From the NCBI RefSeq assembly GCF_003412455.1, contig NZ_QTJU01000005.1, forward strand, positions 124,001 through 188,000: a stretch of 64,000 nt of DNA. Reading direction: 5' to 3'. Shown piece after piece: positions 1 to 8,430 of the stretch. The stretch's first letter is position 1, and every line of letters begins with the position of its first letter. The stretch is from Deminuibacter soli. Its GTDB lineage: Bacteria > Bacteroidota > Bacteroidia > Chitinophagales > Chitinophagaceae. The notes beneath the pieces are model-generated. The model did no database searches and was not told the DNA's origin. It was given only the letters and a program-made list of their open reading frames with translations. Made by a program: the position numbers and the translations under genes.

Positions 1-19
1 TACAGTTATTGAATAAACT

Positions 20-64
20 CAAAGCTACTCAGCGTTATAGAATTTCCCTAGTCGTAACGGTGAC
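20..64 (-). promoter_or_regulatory. GTAACSGTTAC operator plus -7 box, site A
   Basis: Read on the minus strand, GTCACCGTTAC (64 to 54) is followed after exactly 26 nt by TAGCTTTG (27 to 20), a perfect match to the Bacteroidota -7 consensus TAnnTTTG. No TTTG -33 box is visible at the usual spacing. The promoter points off the left edge, so its gene is not in the window. It is one of nine sites sharing the same operator and phased spacing. Confidence 0.6.
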
Positions 65-195
65 AGCAGGTTGCAACGCAGGCATGAAACGTAAGCCAAC
101 GTATCGAGTGAAACCTGCGCCATCTTTCACTATTGCCTATTCACTATTCACCAGTGGCGCCCTCCAAACCCCTGCTTCAATCACGCACACTCACG

Positions 196-226
196 AAAAA
201 ACACCCGGTTCAAATAAACCAGGTGT
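196..226 (-). terminator. Intrinsic terminator of the candidate small RNA
   Basis: On the minus strand, bases 226-217 and 210-201 pair as a 10-bp stem (one U-G wobble) with a 6-nt loop. A run of T follows at 200-196. This is a classic Rho-independent terminator for transcription running leftward. Confidence 0.75.
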
Positions 227-371
227 ATGTCCCTAAACTACTTGCCTTAGTTGAAGACAGAGAGAAAAACGTTGCGGTGTCAATGCATTTAAAACCGCCT
301 GATCTGGACAAACCAGGCGAAAACCATTTGAAAAAACCTATAGTATTACCAAACCCAAACAAGCGTATTGA
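196..371 (-). ncRNA. Candidate small RNA with its own promoter and terminator
   Basis: A transcription unit of about 175 nt is outlined by a promoter at 378-422 (operator GTGACCGTTAC, 26 nt, TAGTTTTA) and a strong intrinsic terminator at 196-226. No convincing ORF lies between them; the longest obvious ATG frame codes for about 12 residues (MVFAWFVQIRRF). A 6-bp hairpin with a 12-nt loop forms from 296-301 and 314-319. No known RNA family is recognised. Alternatives are a tiny peptide gene or a decayed gene whose promoter and terminator survive. Confidence 0.4.
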
Positions 372-377
372 TGAAAT

Positions 378-422
378 TAAAACTACGTAATCTTTCAGCC
401 ATTGCATATTTGTAACGGTCAC
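378..422 (-). promoter_or_regulatory. GTAACSGTTAC operator plus -7 box, site B
   Basis: On the minus strand, GTGACCGTTAC (422-412) is followed after 26 nt by TAGTTTTA (385-378), a one-mismatch -7 box. Transcription would start near 371 and run into the terminator at 196-226. Confidence 0.55.
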
Positions 423-465
423 GCGTATTGTTACGGGAAAGCAGGGGAAAAGCAGGGGAAAAGCT

Positions 466-600
466 GCTAGCTGCAAGCTACGAGCTGCAAGCTTGTTTAG
501 TTTATATCGCCTCCGGCGAAAAGTAAACGTTATTTAATACCCGACACGATAGTCTCGACTGTCGACTGTCGATTCTCGATTTGGTACCCGCACCGACTGA
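466..600. repeat. Composite dispersed repeat, copy 1
   Basis: Three parts occur in fixed order: an agctacaagctgcaagc-type segment, a gcctccggcgaaaag...ttatttaatacccg segment, and a tctcgactgtcgactgtcg / gattctcgat segment. The same order recurs at 735-850, 2760-2990 and, more diverged, at 5030-5215. No coding potential is seen. Confidence 0.6.
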
Positions 601-639
601 CAATTGACGGCTCAATGTCGTTTAGTTAACCACCTCTTT

Positions 640-706
640 GTGAACTTTGTGGTTTCGCCTTTGCGTTCTTTGCGGTAAAAAATATCCATCACGCTTAACT
701 AAACGG
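640..706. repeat. Dispersed repeat of the 'ctttgtgaactttgtgg' type, copy 1
   Basis: This stretch (ctttgtgaactttgtgg ... ctttgcggtaaaaaatatc ... cacgcttaac) is closely matched at 8158-8250. The second copy carries extra bases in the middle. It is non-coding. Confidence 0.5.
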
Positions 707-734
707 CCTTGATTGCCGATTCACGCTCCCGGCT

Positions 735-850
735 GGAAGAAAGCTACAAGCTGCAAGCCTGCCTGGTTTACATGGCCTCGACGAAAAGGAAACGTTATTT
801 AATACCCGCTGCAATAGTCTCGACTGTCGACTGTCGATTCTCGATGCATT
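735..850. repeat. Composite dispersed repeat, copy 2
   Basis: It has the same three-part structure as the copy at 466-600. It abuts the 3' end of the MscS-family gene, so the repeat sits directly at a gene end. Confidence 0.55.
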
Positions 851-855
851 CCCAC

Positions 856-2697
856 TCACGATTCACGCGGTATCGTGCTCTTGCTGCCATCGCGCAGGCT
901 GGTATAGTGGGGCGACATAATTTCCACTCCTGCTTCATTGAATACATCCAGCAGGTGCTGGTGCAGTTCGGAATAAATGGTGGCCTGGCGGTTGGGCTCC
1001 CTGGTATACGCATTCACCTGGTAACTGATGTAATAGTCATCCAGGCTTGTTTGCAGCACAAAGGGCCTGGGCTCTTTTTCAATGTAGGTAGTTATATCAG
1101 CTGCAGCAATCATCAGCTCCTGTATTTTTTGCCAGGGCGTATCATAGCCAATGGTAAGTGTGGTATGGATAATCAATCCCCTGTCAGGCGCATCGCTGCT
1201 GTAGTTGGTAGTAAAACTGTTCATTACCGTAGCATTGGGAATAGAGATGATTTCATTTTTGATAGTACGTATGCGGGTTACCAGTATCGACTTCTCCACT
1301 ACATCACCCACCGCATCACCTATCTTCACACGGTCGCCGGTTTTAAACGCACGCATGTAGGTTAGCACCAACCCGGCCACTACATTGCCCAATGCACCGG
1401 CAGAACCAAACGTAAACAGCACACCGAGGAACACGGATATGCCTTTGAATATCGGGGAATCTGATCCCGGCAGGTAAGGAAAAATAACCACCAGCATAAA
1501 CGCCAGTAACAGTATGCGTATAATCTGGTAGGTAGGATTGGCCCAGTCAGCATAAAAGCCTGGTATCTTCAGTATGCCCTTTTCTATTTCTGTTTTAAGA
1601 AAACACACGCCTTTAACCAGGTAGCGGAAAACAATTACCAATACCACAATGGTAAAGAAATTGGGCAGGTAATTCCATATGGCATGCAGCACGCGCTTTA
1701 CGGGATTTAAGATGTAGCTGAACAGCGTATGTGCAAAATCCTCTGTTCGCGGGAATATGCCGAACAAAATGGGTAATGCAATATAAATAAGCACCAGTAT
1801 CACCATCCACTTCACCCATTTATTCAGCACCACCAGGAAGGCCACCTCGCGCTTTGCATCAAAGATCTCGTAGTTCTTCAGTTTAAACCCTGTAAGCCGG
1901 GTGCCCTGCTGTTGCATGATCCATAAGCGCGTGCGGCGGAAAAGCCTGCTTACAACAAACATTACACCGCCCAGCACAGCCAGCACCAACAAAGCCAGCA
2001 GTATTTCCCTGAGCAGGGTTGGCCAGCTGTTTTCTTTGCGGTATTGCAATACGGCAAGGGCCATCTTGTTTTTATAGGCAGTGGCAAGCGAATCTTTTTT
2101 ATCGTTAAACCACCAGGCATCATTGTCTGCGATACTGGTAACCGTTGTGGTTTTATACACCACATCTGTGGTAAGCTCGCTGTGTACTACGGTAAAAGAA
2201 TCTGCATTGTACCTGTAATCCTCTGCAATCCTGCGTAGCCGTTCACTGATGGCAGCGGCACGTTCCTGCGGTGAAAAGCTGCCCAGCTTTGCATACACAT
2301 ACAACAGCGTATCGCCGAAAGGTGCCACACCAAACCCCTTCACGGTTGGCCGCAGCGAATCGGCTTTCTGTTTTAACAGCAAACTGCGTCCTGATGTGGC
2401 AGAGCGCAACAGTCCCAGCTCTTTCAGCAGGCTTTCCCGCTTTTCATGATCAGTATTGTTCAGGCGGCTGATCTCCTGTTTCAGCTCCGCCTCACGCACA
2501 GCATCGGCCTGCAGCCTTCTGCCGAGTGAATCCAGTTCAGCCCCCTGGTTCACCAACACCACATTGTGAATGGAATCTCTTTGTTTACTGCTGTCACCTC
2601 CTTTAACCGCTGTATCCTGCTGCGCATACAAAGCCCCGCCAACAAGCACCAATGTTTGCCATAGCAGCACAATGGATATATGGTTGAGTGGCTTCAT
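856..2697 (-). CDS. MscS-family mechanosensitive ion channel, large form
   Basis: This 613-residue protein is predicted to open under membrane tension and release solutes during hypo-osmotic shock. It has an N-terminal signal peptide (about residues 1-25, ending ALYAQQ), then a charged, coiled-coil-prone periplasmic region to about 220. Several membrane segments follow at about 228-440. The last hydrophobic helix is Gly/Ala-rich (FGSAGALGNVVAGL), as in the MscS pore helix TM3. It leads into the MscS beta domain (GDRVKIGDAVGDVVEK ... ISIPNATVMNS) and a C-terminal alpha/beta domain. It is far longer than E. coli MscS (286 residues), like the periplasmically extended MscK and YbdG-type channels. 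The family call is firm; the gating stimulus is not deducible. Confidence 0.9.
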   Translation of the reverse strand: MKPLNHISIVLLWQTLVLVGGALYAQQDTAVKGGDSSKQRDSIHNVVLVNQGAELDSLGRRLQADAVREAELKQEISRLNNTDHEKRESLLKELGLLRSATSGRSLLLKQKADSLRPTVKGFGVAPFGDTLLYVYAKLGSFSPQERAAAISERLRRIAEDYRYNADSFTVVHSELTTDVVYKTTTVTSIADNDAWWFNDKKDSLATAYKNKMALAVLQYRKENSWPTLLREILLALLVLAVLGGVMFVVSRLFRRTRLWIMQQQGTRLTGFKLKNYEIFDAKREVAFLVVLNKWVKWMVILVLIYIALPILFGIFPRTEDFAHTLFSYILNPVKRVLHAIWNYLPNFFTIVVLVIVFRYLVKGVCFLKTEIEKGILKIPGFYADWANPTYQIIRILLLAFMLVVIFPYLPGSDSPIFKGISVFLGVLFTFGSAGALGNVVAGLVLTYMRAFKTGDRVKIGDAVGDVVEKSILVTRIRTIKNEIISIPNATVMNSFTTNYSSDAPDRGLIIHTTLTIGYDTPWQKIQELMIAAADITTYIEKEPRPFVLQTSLDDYYISYQVNAYTREPNRQATIYSELHQHLLDVFNEAGVEIMSPHYTSLRDGSKSTIPRES

Positions 2698-2718
2698 TGT
2701 TTATTCATTTAAATGCCG

Positions 2719-2740
2719 TTGCCGGTGTCCCCACCGGCAA
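2719..2740. repeat. Palindromic repeat P2 (TTGCCGGTG-N4-CACCGGCAA)
   Basis: A perfect 9-bp inverted repeat with a 4-nt loop lies just upstream of the MscS gene. The same palindrome recurs at 10324-10347 and 12987-13010, and in variant form inside the tandem array at 52202-52770. Confidence 0.6.
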
Positions 2741-2759
2741 TCACAATCGAAGGCAGCCG

Positions 2760-2990
2760 AAAGAAAGCTACGAGCTGCAAGCTACAAGCTACAAGCTGCA
2801 AGCTACAAGCTTGTTTAGTTTCTATCGCCTCCGGCGACAAGTAAGCATTATTTAATGCTCGCTATGATAGTCTCGACTGTCGATTCTCGATTCTCGATGT
2901 ATTCCCACTCACGACTGACGACTCACGAATATCTGCTTAGATCGTCTCGACTGTCGACTGTCGATTCTCGATGTATCCCATTCACGACTG
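2760..2990. repeat. Composite dispersed repeat, copy 3 (extended)
   Basis: It holds agctacaagctgcaagc-type units, the gcctccggcgacaagta...ttatttaatgctcgc segment and two successive ctcgactgtcgattctcgat segments. It fills the gap between the DUF502 gene and the MscS gene; no ORF is credible here. Confidence 0.55.
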
Positions 2991-3578
2991 CCGCTCCCGC
3001 ATGCCCTCCAGCACTGCCGCGGCGCCGCGGCCGAATTGCCTGATGAGCTGTATTGTTTCGGAAACCGTTATTGGCAGAAAACGTACATTGATTTTCTCGC
3101 GCACACAGATAGAGCCGGAAGAAGGCATCGGCGCATCGGGCAGGAAAATAGAACAGTAATGCTCGCTCTCGTCTACCACAAAACAAATCACCTCGTTATC
3201 ATCAACCAGTATGGTAGCGGGCTTCCAGTTGGCATCACGTTGTTCTGTTAGTTTATCTGTCGACAGCATTTGCAGGTAAGCATAACCGGGAATATAGATG
3301 AGCACCTTTTCTTCCAGCAGCTTCTTTAAACGTTTGGCCAGTTCGGTGTGCATAAACAGCCCTGCGGTGAAAGACAGCAGCAGCAGCAACACCAGCAGCA
3401 GCACGGTGTCTTTACCAATACCCTGTATATCAAAAGGCAGCTTTTTAGCAATGGGGTCCGACACGCGCCGTATCAGCTGTACTGCTTTCATGATAACCAT
3501 GATCAGCACCAGCAATGGTATCAGCAGTAGTATGCCGCCCAGGATAGTGGTGCGCACGTAGTGCAACAGCTTTTTCAT
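2982..3578 (-). CDS. DUF502 family membrane protein
   Basis: This 198-residue protein has two N-terminal membrane segments (about 10-32 and 58-78) around a short loop containing a DPIAKKLPF stretch. A soluble domain follows with the DUF502 hallmarks IPGYAYLQML and LPDAPMPSSGSI. Proteins of this family are inner-membrane proteins of unknown molecular function across bacteria and in plants. The gene lies in a minus-strand series of envelope genes but is separated from MscS by a repeat cluster, so cotranscription with it is doubtful. The MKKLLHY start fits a membrane-inserted N terminus. Confidence 0.85.
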   Translation of the reverse strand: MKKLLHYVRTTILGGILLLIPLLVLIMVIMKAVQLIRRVSDPIAKKLPFDIQGIGKDTVLLLVLLLLLSFTAGLFMHTELAKRLKKLLEEKVLIYIPGYAYLQMLSTDKLTEQRDANWKPATILVDDNEVICFVVDESEHYCSIFLPDAPMPSSGSICVREKINVRFLPITVSETIQLIRQFGRGAAAVLEGMRERQS

Positions 3579-3618
3579 ACATGCTTGTTTTGTTACCGGG
3601 CGCTAACCGGCTGCCCTG

Positions 3619-4053
3619 TTATTTCATACCAAAAACGGTTACATCCGCCTTGCCGTTTAAAAAGCCCTTGGTCTCGTACCAGAATTCAATGCTCCGCAGT
3701 TTGCGCGAGCCGCCACGCAGGTCAATAACCCTGCTTTCACCGCCTTTGGGAATATCGAAACGGGTGGCAATTACTTCCGGTGCGGCGCGGTCGTCATAAG
3801 TAACCACCAGTTTATACATGGTGAGTGGTGAATCGGTTACTTTGAACTTGATCCTCCGGAAATGATCATACGGCCCTTGTACAAGAATGGCATCGTGGTC
3901 TGCCGTGTGCCTGGCACTCACCGTGCCCAGTAAACGCCAGCTGCCTGCGGCACCGGCTGCCGGTCTTCTTACCACTGTTTGTGCCTGTGCGGTGGCGCAA
4001 AACAGGCAAAGCAGCAATGCGCCTGTCAACAGGCGGTATAGTGTATTTTTCAC
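3619..4053 (-). CDS. Secreted DUF2541-like hypothetical protein
   Basis: This 144-residue protein starts with a clear signal peptide (MKNTLYRLL ... AQAQ). The mature part reads GSWRLLGTVSARHTADHDAILV, then a beta-rich domain ending RSIEFWYETKGFLNGKADVTVFG. The 'phosphate-free WxxLG ... V...DHD ... I.F.V' pattern resembles the DUF2541 family of small periplasmic proteins; I recall the pattern but could not search. Function is unknown. It lies 40 nt upstream of the DUF502 gene on the same strand, so the two could be cotranscribed. Confidence 0.65.
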   Translation of the reverse strand: MKNTLYRLLTGALLLCLFCATAQAQTVVRRPAAGAAGSWRLLGTVSARHTADHDAILVQGPYDHFRRIKFKVTDSPLTMYKLVVTYDDRAAPEVIATRFDIPKGGESRVIDLRGGSRKLRSIEFWYETKGFLNGKADVTVFGMK

Positions 4054-4096
4054 GACTTGCTATTTATAGTGAATGAATGCTGTTAAAGTACCGGCA

Positions 4097-5008
4097 TCAG
4101 CTGCCTGCACCATCTTCTACCTGCGCCACTTCATATTTGTTTTTACCGTCTATTTGAACGGGCTGGTAATAGGTTTCACCTATTTTCACGTAGGTTTGAT
4201 CGCCTATTTTTACTTCCTCACCACCTTCCGGCAAATTGTCTACGGTAGCACCTGCGGGTGGCGGCACTACCTTGTATTTTGTACCATCTTTTTCATAATA
4301 TGCGCCACCATAGTAGTAATTGGTGGTATTGTTTACCACCACTGTTTGTGCATTTGAAGGAATGGTAGTTACTGTGCCACCAACGGGCGCCTGCACGGTT
4401 ACATAACCCGAACCGGAGGGTTGGTACCAGTTGCCCTGGTCATAATGATACTGCGCATTGTTTACGCTCACCACAATAGCGGTAACGGCCAGCGTGGTAA
4501 TCAGGAAACCCCAGGGATGCCATACAGGCCCCCATACAAAGGGATGGTAGGGATGATAAAAGTAGGGATGGTAAGCATAGTACCGCCTGCCGCCCCAGTA
4601 ATACGGCGGCCTGCTGTAAGTGTTGATGTTATTCCTGCGTACCACCGTGTTGCGGTTATTGTTCACCCGTATGTTCTTACTGTTATCCACGTTAATGTTT
4701 ACATTCCTGCGACTGTTGTCTACATTAACCTTGTTCCTGTTAACCGTTCTGTTGTTGCTGTTGTTGTTAATGGCAGGCCGGTTATTGTTTTGATTGGGCC
4801 TGCTAACATTGTTACGGTTAACATTGGGTGTGTTGTTACCGGCATTCCCCCTGTTCGCAGGTCTGCTCTGCGCTGGCCTTGCGGGCCTGCTGTTGTTACG
4901 TGCCGGCCTTGACCGCCCCCGCTGTGCCATCGCATCAGGTGTTTGTAACATAAACAGCGCCAGCAGCAATACCAGCAGCCATCCTTTGTAGTGTATCAGC
5001 AATTTCAT
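4097..5008 (-). CDS. DUF6515 family exported protein
   Basis: This 303-residue protein is read from MKLLIHYK at 5008. An upstream in-frame ATG at 5065 would put 19 residues before a typical signal peptide, so 5008 is preferred. After the signal (ending DAMAQ) comes a low-complexity Asn/Arg-rich stretch (about 30-125), then a Tyr/Pro/Trp-rich segment (YHPYFYHPYHPFVWGP), one hydrophobic helix (LITTLAVTAIVVSV) and a C-terminal beta domain with repeated YY.K.G.KY-type motifs. This layout matches DUF6515. Such proteins are common in Bacteroidota envelopes; their function is unknown. Confidence 0.8.
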   Translation of the reverse strand: MKLLIHYKGWLLVLLLALFMLQTPDAMAQRGRSRPARNNSRPARPAQSRPANRGNAGNNTPNVNRNNVSRPNQNNNRPAINNNSNNRTVNRNKVNVDNSRRNVNINVDNSKNIRVNNNRNTVVRRNNINTYSRPPYYWGGRRYYAYHPYFYHPYHPFVWGPVWHPWGFLITTLAVTAIVVSVNNAQYHYDQGNWYQPSGSGYVTVQAPVGGTVTTIPSNAQTVVVNNTTNYYYGGAYYEKDGTKYKVVPPPAGATVDNLPEGGEEVKIGDQTYVKIGETYYQPVQIDGKNKYEVAQVEDGAGS

Positions 5009-5029
5009 AACATAGTTTTTGAAGTAAAG

Positions 5030-5245
5030 AACTGCAAGCTTCAGGCTTTGATCTACGAGCTGCAAGCCTGCCTGATTATTTTGCCTCCGCGACAGCTACG
5101 TGTTATTTCATACCCGCTATGATGCTCCCGATTCCCGAATTGGTACCCGCACCGACTGGCGATTCATGGTCCCGACTGTCGATGTCTCGATTCTCGAAAT
5201 AGTACTCGCTAAGATCATTCACTACTCACTACTCACCACTCACCA
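5030..5245. repeat. Composite dispersed repeat, copy 4, plus 'ctcaccact' microrepeats
   Basis: A diverged copy of the composite repeat (agctgcaagc, gcctccgcgacag ... ttatttcatacccgct, tgtctcgattctcga) is followed by about five tandem 'caccact' units at 5219-5258. It fills the gap between the OmpA-like and DUF6515 genes. Confidence 0.5.
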
Positions 5246-5246
5246 C

Positions 5247-6014
5247 TCACCACTCACCACCTCCCTGCCTCACCTCCCACAACCGTGACAAATCAGGGTT
5301 TAATACGATGTCAATCCTGCGATTCATGGCGCGGCCTTCTTCCGTGCTGTTATCGCCGACAGGGTTATACTTTCCGCGACCTGCTGCCGTTAACCGTGCA
5401 GGATCAACATTAAAATTATCGCGGAACAAACGCACAATGGCATTGGCTCTTTCCGTGCTTAATGACCAGTTATCCTTAAAGCTGCCCCTGATGGGTTGGT
5501 CATCTGTATTGCCTACGACTATTACACTAAGCTTCGGGTATTGATTCAGCACCCCTGCCACCATTTCCAGTACCTCCTTTCCATCCTCGCTAACGCTTAC
5601 ACTGCCTGAACCAAAAAGCAGTTTATCGTTCATGGAGATATGTATCAGGCCCTGCCGGTAACTTACACCCAGGTCTGCATCCGAAAACGCAATCAGCGAT
5701 TCATCTACTTTTTCCCGTATCTGGCGATAGGAAGTACCCTCCTGCGCCAGTGCATTGTTAATCGCCTGCAGGTTACGCCGCACAATGGCCATGGCAGTAT
5801 CGCAATCAGCATTCTGCTGCTGACAGGTATCATACTGTTTTTTCAAACCGGCCAGTGCTGTTTCGCGTGCAGCAACCTGCTGCTGCAACTGTGTATTGGC
5901 TGCCTGCAGTTGTGTAATAGTGGCATTGGCCTGCGTGAGCTTCTTACCTGGTCCGCAGGATGCAAGCAGCATACAACCAAACAATGATGCCACAACGGGT
6001 AGTATTTTATTCAT
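5247..6014 (-). CDS. OmpA-family peptidoglycan-binding lipoprotein
   Basis: This 255-residue protein is read from MNKILPVVA at 6014; an in-frame ATG at 6068 would put 18 non-signal residues in front. A lipobox (LLASC) marks it as a lipoprotein anchored after Cys. A coiled coil follows (about 25-90, TQLQAANTQLQQQVAARE), then an OmpA domain with the peptidoglycan-contact signature (VVGNTDDQPI ... NWSLSTERANAIVRLF ... RLTAAGRGKYNPV ... NRRIDIVLNP). It probably tethers the outer membrane to the cell wall. The promoter of site C lies just upstream. Confidence 0.9.
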   Translation of the reverse strand: MNKILPVVASLFGCMLLASCGPGKKLTQANATITQLQAANTQLQQQVAARETALAGLKKQYDTCQQQNADCDTAMAIVRRNLQAINNALAQEGTSYRQIREKVDESLIAFSDADLGVSYRQGLIHISMNDKLLFGSGSVSVSEDGKEVLEMVAGVLNQYPKLSVIVVGNTDDQPIRGSFKDNWSLSTERANAIVRLFRDNFNVDPARLTAAGRGKYNPVGDNSTEEGRAMNRRIDIVLNPDLSRLWEVRQGGGEW

Positions 6015-6064
6015 ATGAATGCGTGTTGAAGCGTAGTACGTAAGGTTTGCCGTGAATACTGCAT

Positions 6065-6110
6065 TCAAGTTAGCAAACTATATGTGCAATAAGGAAACTG
6101 TAACGGTTAC
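6065..6110 (-). promoter_or_regulatory. GTAACSGTTAC operator plus weak -7 box, site C
   Basis: The perfect operator GTAACCGTTAC (minus strand, 6110-6100) is followed after 27 nt by TAACTTGA (6072-6065), a weaker match to TAnnTTTG. The predicted start lies about 45-50 nt upstream of the OmpA-lipoprotein ATG. Confidence 0.5.
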
Positions 6111-6161
6111 CCGTGCACTGAAACCATCAAACAAGCAAACAATCAAACCATCAATACGATC

Positions 6162-6217
6162 GTAACCGTTACAGTGCCCGCTACGTAACACCTTTGCCTG
6201 TTTTGGCTTTAACTTTA
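6162..6217 (+). promoter_or_regulatory. GTAACSGTTAC operator plus -7 box, site D
   Basis: GTAACCGTTAC (6162-6172) is followed after 37 nt by TAACTTTA (6210-6217), with TTTTGG just before it. It shares an arrangement with site E (TTTTGG then TAACTTTA). The predicted transcript would carry a leader of about 195 nt before the sulfatase ATG. Operators C and D form a divergent pair 51 bp apart. Confidence 0.6.
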
Positions 6218-6418
6218 TGTTGCACCTGGATACTATTGTTTTTATATAAACAATCACATAAACTACTTCACTACCGGTATTTATTCGCTGTTGCTTGAAA
6301 CCATAGCCCATATGCATACGCATACAGTTACGCATGCACATGGACAGGCACCCTTGTGTATTCATATTACCTGACGCATAAACCATCCATTCTTATCACC
6401 TGAAAAATTTCATTACTT

Positions 6419-8029
6419 ATGATCCAGCGATTTAACCGTTCTATGTTGTGTGTTTTTTTAACAGCACTGTCTGTTACCGGCAGCATAGCACAGCAGAAAA
6501 AACAGCACCCGGACAAACCGAACATTATCATGCTTATTTCGGATGACACCGGTTGGGGTGACCTGGGTGTATATGGCGGCGGTGCAGGCCGCGGTATGCC
6601 TACCCCCAACCTCGACCGCCTGGCAAAAGAAGGCATGCAGTTCTGGTCGTTTTACGGGCAGCCCAGCTGTACACCCGGCCGCGCAGCCATGCTCACCGGC
6701 CGTATTCCCAACAGGAGCGGTATGACTACCGTGGCTTTCCAGGGCCAGGGAGGCGGTCTTCCGGCAGCAGAATGGACGCTGGCATCCGTACTTAAAACAG
6801 CCGGTTATAAAACCTATTTCTCCGGCAAATGGCATTTGGGTGAGGCTGACTATGCCATTCCTACTGCACAGGGCTTTGATAAAATGCAGAACGTGGTGCT
6901 GTATCACCTGAACGCCTACACCTATGCATTTCCATCCTGGAACCCGGATATGTCGCCCGAGATGCTGGCCTTTTTCCAAAAGGTAACCACCGGTATACTC
7001 GAAGGCGAAGCAGGCCAGAAAGCCAGGGAAGTATCGAAAGTAACAGAAGACAATATTGCGGAGCTGGACATGAACATGACGGAGAATGTGCTGAAACAGC
7101 TGGATGATTATGCAAAAGGCAGCTCACCCTTTTTCATGTGTGTAAACTTTGCGAAAAACCACCAGCCCAATCTGCCTTCCAAACAATTTGCAGGCAAGTC
7201 TCCTGCCAAATCAAAATATGCAGATGCCGTAGTGGAAATGGATTACAATGTAGGCCGTGTGATGGACAAAATCCGCTCACTGGGTATCGGCGAAAAAACC
7301 TTTGTGATTTACACCGTTGACAATGGAGCCTGGCAGGATGTACATCCCGATGCGGGTTACACCCCCTTCAGGGGTTCTAAGGGAACCGATCGCGAAGGCG
7401 GCAGCCGCGTGCCTGCCATAGCCTGGTGGCCGGGCCAGATACAGGCCGGCAGTGACAGTCATGATATCGTTGGCGGCCTCGACCTGATGGCCACTTTTGC
7501 AAGCCTCGCAGGTGCTAAACTGCCCACCAACGACCGCGAAGGAAAGCCCATGGTGTTTGACAGCTATGATATGTCGAACGTGTTATTCAAGGAAGGCAAA
7601 CCGCTGCGCAACAAATGGTTTTACTTCACAGAATCTGAATTATCACCGGGTGCTGTAAGGGTAGACAGGTTTAAAGCCGTATTCAATACCCGTGGCGATA
7701 ACGGTGCGCAGGCAGGCAGTGATATGCCGGGTCAGCAACTCGGCTGGCGTGGTGAAGAACGTTATGTAGCTACTGTTCCCGCTATCTACGATCTGTGGCA
7801 GGACCCGCAGGAGCGCTACGACTTATTCATGAACGGCTTTACCGAAAAAACCTGGACACTGCCCATCTTCAATACAGCCACGCGCGAGCTGATAGAAACC
7901 TATATAAAGTACCCGCCAAGGCCGCTGCAGGGAGAACAATATAGTGGCGAAATGGAAATCAACCGTTTCAGAACCATCCAGGAAGCCAAAAAGCTCATGG
8001 AACAGAAAGGAATTCAGCTGCCGAAATAG
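6419..8029 (+). CDS. Secreted arylsulfatase (sulfatase family S1)
   Basis: This 536-residue enzyme is predicted to hydrolyse sulfate esters in the periplasm. A signal peptide (ending SIAQQ) precedes the sulfatase fold: metal-binding ISDDTGWGDLGVYGG near residue 40, the maturation motif SCTPGRAAMLTGR (Cys about 83, converted to formylglycine), GKWHLG about 137, and TVDNGAW with a later metal-ligand Asp/Asn near 300. No formylglycine-generating enzyme is visible here. Length and motif order are complete. The substrate cannot be read from sequence. The next gene begins 400 nt downstream with its own promoter, so this gene is probably monocistronic. Confidence 0.9.
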   Translation: MIQRFNRSMLCVFLTALSVTGSIAQQKKQHPDKPNIIMLISDDTGWGDLGVYGGGAGRGMPTPNLDRLAKEGMQFWSFYGQPSCTPGRAAMLTGRIPNRSGMTTVAFQGQGGGLPAAEWTLASVLKTAGYKTYFSGKWHLGEADYAIPTAQGFDKMQNVVLYHLNAYTYAFPSWNPDMSPEMLAFFQKVTTGILEGEAGQKAREVSKVTEDNIAELDMNMTENVLKQLDDYAKGSSPFFMCVNFAKNHQPNLPSKQFAGKSPAKSKYADAVVEMDYNVGRVMDKIRSLGIGEKTFVIYTVDNGAWQDVHPDAGYTPFRGSKGTDREGGSRVPAIAWWPGQIQAGSDSHDIVGGLDLMATFASLAGAKLPTNDREGKPMVFDSYDMSNVLFKEGKPLRNKWFYFTESELSPGAVRVDRFKAVFNTRGDNGAQAGSDMPGQQLGWRGEERYVATVPAIYDLWQDPQERYDLFMNGFTEKTWTLPIFNTATRELIETYIKYPPRPLQGEQYSGEMEINRFRTIQEAKKLMEQKGIQLPK

Positions 8030-8051
8030 CGGGGTGTATACAAAATGTGCC

Positions 8052-8116
8052 GGTGGCTGTGGAAACACAGCCACCTTCTTCAGCTACTAATACGCGGCTG
8101 TGAGGATACAGCCGCG
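8052..8116. repeat. Two palindromic P1 repeats (GGCTGTG-N4-CACAGCC)
   Basis: A perfect 10-bp inverted repeat with a 4-nt loop (8052-8075) lies just after the sulfatase stop. A second copy with GCGGCTGT arms is at 8093-8116. The same palindrome occurs at 10251-10276, 13024-13045 and 63969-63990, and repeatedly at 52202-52770. It could act as a terminator, but no T-run follows. Confidence 0.6.
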
Positions 8117-8157
8117 GGCGATCCGGGTGACAGCGTAATTAGCCATCATCTTCTAAC

Positions 8158-8250
8158 AGCGTCTTTGTGAACTTCGCGGGTTTTCTCTTTGCGTTTCTTT
8201 GTCCATAGGACTCCTCCGGAGCGGTAAAAAATATCAATTACGCTTAACAC
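8158..8250. repeat. Dispersed repeat of the 'ctttgtgaactttgtgg' type, copy 2
   Basis: It matches 640-706 with an insertion of about 20 bases (ccataggactcctccgga) before gcggtaaaaaatatc. It is non-coding and lies between the sulfatase and the next promoter. Confidence 0.5.
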
Positions 8251-8298
8251 AGCAGCGCGGCAGATAGAACAGGGTTGTTGTGTTTCAGCGAATCTATC

Positions 8299-8353
8299 GT
8301 AACCGTTACAGCTGCTGTTACAGCTTATACTGCTTGTTTTGGTTTTAACTTTA
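8299..8353 (+). promoter_or_regulatory. GTAACSGTTAC operator plus -7 box, site E
   Basis: GTAACCGTTAC (8299-8309) is followed after 36 nt by TAACTTTA (8346-8353). The interval contains an extra GTTAC half-site at about 8317-8321. It would drive the outer-membrane gene at 8431 and the overlapping porin gene. Confidence 0.6.
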
Positions 8354-8430
8354 GGCGGTAACAATCGCGTACGGCCAACTGCTTCACTGCCGGCATCAAT
8401 AACACATTGCATTGCTCAAATACAAGGCTT

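Noticed and set aside
709-1365. 218-aa ORF on the plus strand
   Set aside because: It is the antisense shadow of the MscS-family gene, which has clear domains.
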